DNA of 6,746 nucleotides from an uncultured Bacilli bacterium (lineage in GTDB: Bacteria; Bacillota_I; Bacilli_A; RF39; UBA660). Positions 6,001 to 6,746 of this stretch are shown here, piece by piece. The notes beneath the pieces are model-generated. The model did not search any database. It saw only the letters and a program-made list of their open reading frames with translations, and was not told the DNA's origin. The translations under genes and the position numbers were made by a program. The stretch lies in contig CALWAA010000055.1 of assembly GCA_944372725.1 (NCBI GenBank), positions 1-6,746 on the forward strand, given 5' to 3'. Every line of letters begins with the position of its first letter. Positions within the stretch are counted from its first letter, which is position 1.

Positions 6001-6529
6001 ATCTTTGCTTTGGATTTAATAGTTGTTCTTTTTTTAGCTGCAATAACACATAAATATTGTTTTCATCAGTACTATATTCAGCTTGAAGATGTTTAAGTAA
6101 TATGTTGTTTTCTTTTATATGTGGGGAAGATTCCCAATTTTCTAAATTTAAAAATAAAAATTTTAAAGCATCATTTATATCTTGAGGATACGCATCATGA
6201 GATTTGCTTTTACTTGCTTTTTGATTTAATATATCAATATAATTATTTATTCGTTTTACTATGGTATCTTCTGGTGATAGAATGTTTCTTATTAATACAA
6301 TTGTTTCTTTATCTTTGCATGCTAATATTTTTCTTTTATTTTGACTTATCCAATTTGATATTCTGAATAGTTCAATAAGAATATCAAATAAATAGGTTGA
6401 TATAAATGGAAAAGCAATAAAAGGAATTGTTTCGCCAGAAAATAATATATTATGTACGCAGTCTATTTTTCGATGTAATTCTTTTTTTGTTTCATATATT
6501 TTTATTGTTTCTTGTTTAAAATTTGACAA
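5999..6529 (-). CDS. Hypothetical protein, 176 residues, unrecognised
   Basis: I do not recognise a family. The start is a TTG (6527-6529) placed 8 bases after a strong AAAGGAGG site and behind a near-consensus promoter, so the gene is very probably real. The product looks mainly helical: a charged N-terminal helix (1-30), a hydrophobic stretch FIAFPFISTYLFDILIELF (37-55) that contains acidic residues and so is more likely a buried or amphipathic helix than a clear membrane span, then charged helices to the end. Composition is unusual: one glycine in total, about 13 percent isoleucine, and many Lys and Asn. The neighbouring housekeeping proteins are rich in Gly, Val and Ala. There is no signal peptide and no recognisable catalytic motif. 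It is convergent to obgE and lies downstream of another - strand gene. A lineage-specific or horizontally acquired gene is the likeliest reading; a defence or toxin role is possible but nothing in the sequence shows it. Confidence 0.75.
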   Translation of the reverse strand: MSNFKQETIKIYETKKELHRKIDCVHNILFSGETIPFIAFPFISTYLFDILIELFRISNWISQNKRKILACKDKETIVLIRNILSPEDTIVKRINNYIDILNQKASKSKSHDAYPQDINDALKFLFLNLENWESSPHIKENNILLKHLQAEYSTDENNIYVLLQLKKEQLLNPKQR

Positions 6530-6537
6530 TGAGAAGT

Positions 6538-6545
6538 CCTCCTTT
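6538..6545 (-). promoter_or_regulatory. Ribosome binding site AAAGGAGG for the TTG-started gene
   Basis: Read on the - strand, AAAGGAGG ends 8 bases before the TTG at 6529. There is no in-frame ATG at a usable distance, so this site decides for the TTG start. Confidence 0.85.
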
Positions 6546-6557
6546 AGAAATGTTTAT

Positions 6558-6586
6558 ATTATATCAAATGTATCTTTTAAATGCAA
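6558..6586 (-). promoter_or_regulatory. Near-consensus promoter of the 176-residue gene
   Basis: On the - strand, TTGCAT (6586-6581) is followed by a 17-base spacer and a perfect TATAAT (6563-6558) with an upstream TG (extended -10). The predicted leader is about 20 bases and carries AAAGGAGG. It is the strongest promoter in the window by match to consensus. Confidence 0.78.
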
Positions 6587-6612
6587 CATCGAAAGATTGG
6601 AGGATAAAAAAA

Positions 6613-6746
6613 TTAACTATTTTCAAAAATAAGAAGTGTACCAATCCTTATTTTAGCAGTACTGTTTGCAGGTAATTCTAAAATGCTAGTTTTTTTACGA
6701 TTATAATTAATTTTGATTACTTTATTTTTAGGTAAGTTTTCATATT
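6613..6746 (-). CDS. C-terminal end of an unrecognised - strand gene (5' end outside window)
   Basis: On the - strand one frame is open from the window edge to a TAA at 6613-6615, giving 43 residues beginning YENLPKNKVIKINYN and ending KIRIGTLLIFENS. The other two - strand frames meet stops early (TGA or TAA within the first ten codons), and no + strand frame is open here. The residues suggest alternating beta strands (ILELPA, AKIRIGTLLIF) at the end of a larger protein. The family is not recognisable from so little. It would lie directly upstream of the 176-residue gene, which has its own promoter. The stretch is short enough in AT-rich DNA that chance is possible. Confidence 0.5.
   Translation of the reverse strand, partial: YENLPKNKVIKINYNRKKTSILELPANSTAKIRIGTLLIFENS
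6626..6654. terminator. Possible weak terminator hairpin near the end of the right-edge gene
   Basis: AAAATAAG (6626-6633) pairs with CTTATTTT (6647-6654) as an 8-bp, mostly A-T stem with a 13-base loop. T runs on either strand make it terminator-like. It lies just inside the coding end of the - strand partial gene. The low GC of the stem keeps confidence low. Confidence 0.3.

Noticed and set aside
6121..6366. Open frame of 81 codons on the + strand, Leu/Phe/Tyr-rich
   Set aside because: It is the complement of the 176-residue - strand gene. The hydrophobic composition is what antisense AT-rich Lys/Asn codons give, and there is no ribosome binding site or promoter.
6592..6649. Inverted repeat AAAGATTGG / CCAATCCTT as an attachment site or operator
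   Set aside because: It has nine positions with one G-U pair and a 40-base spacer, in AT-rich DNA, partly inside a coding end. No integrase or second copy is in the window.

Overview
The window is AT-rich and looks like chromosomal DNA of a low-GC Gram-positive bacterium (Bacillota: Bacilli, Erysipelotrichia/RF39-like, or a low-GC Clostridia lineage). The signs are A/T-biased codon use, strong AGGAGG-type ribosome binding sites, rho-independent terminators with A and T flanks, a CotJC/manganese-catalase family protein, and a cdaA-cdaR (ybbR) pair. Tryptophan is encoded by TGG and no gene needs TGA read through, so the standard bacterial code (table 11) applies. I cannot place the genus.

Layout, left to right. 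(1) Positions 1-366 hold the 3' end of a CotJC/Mn-catalase gene, closed by a hairpin terminator that includes its stop codon. (2) Positions 461-2354 hold a two-gene unit: a 552-residue cytosolic coiled-coil protein of unknown function, overlapping by 11 bp a small 81-residue beta-rich protein that resembles DUF1292/YrzB proteins. (3) Positions 2425-4610 hold cdaA (membrane diadenylate cyclase) and cdaR (its YbbR-domain partner), joined by a one-base TAATG overlap. The usual third gene, glmM, does not follow. (4) Positions 4696-5970 hold obgE, a complete Obg GTPase with an OCT domain. (5) A bidirectional terminator at 5971-6000 separates the + strand block from the - strand end. That end carries an unrecognised 176-residue gene (5999-6529) with its own near-consensus promoter, and the last 43 codons of a further - strand gene (from 6613 to the window edge).

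Functionally, most of the window is core housekeeping: c-di-AMP synthesis (cell wall and osmotic homeostasis) and the ribosome-assembly GTPase Obg. Each transcription unit has a recognisable promoter, and all four have or can be read as having an extended -10 (TGn before the -10 hexamer). The less understood parts are the coiled-coil/small-protein pair and the two - strand genes at the right edge. I saw no tRNA or rRNA gene, CRISPR array, insertion sequence or riboswitch. I did not find a clear novel multi-gene system. The best candidates for new biology are the coiled-coil gene with its overlapping partner, and the - strand orphan.
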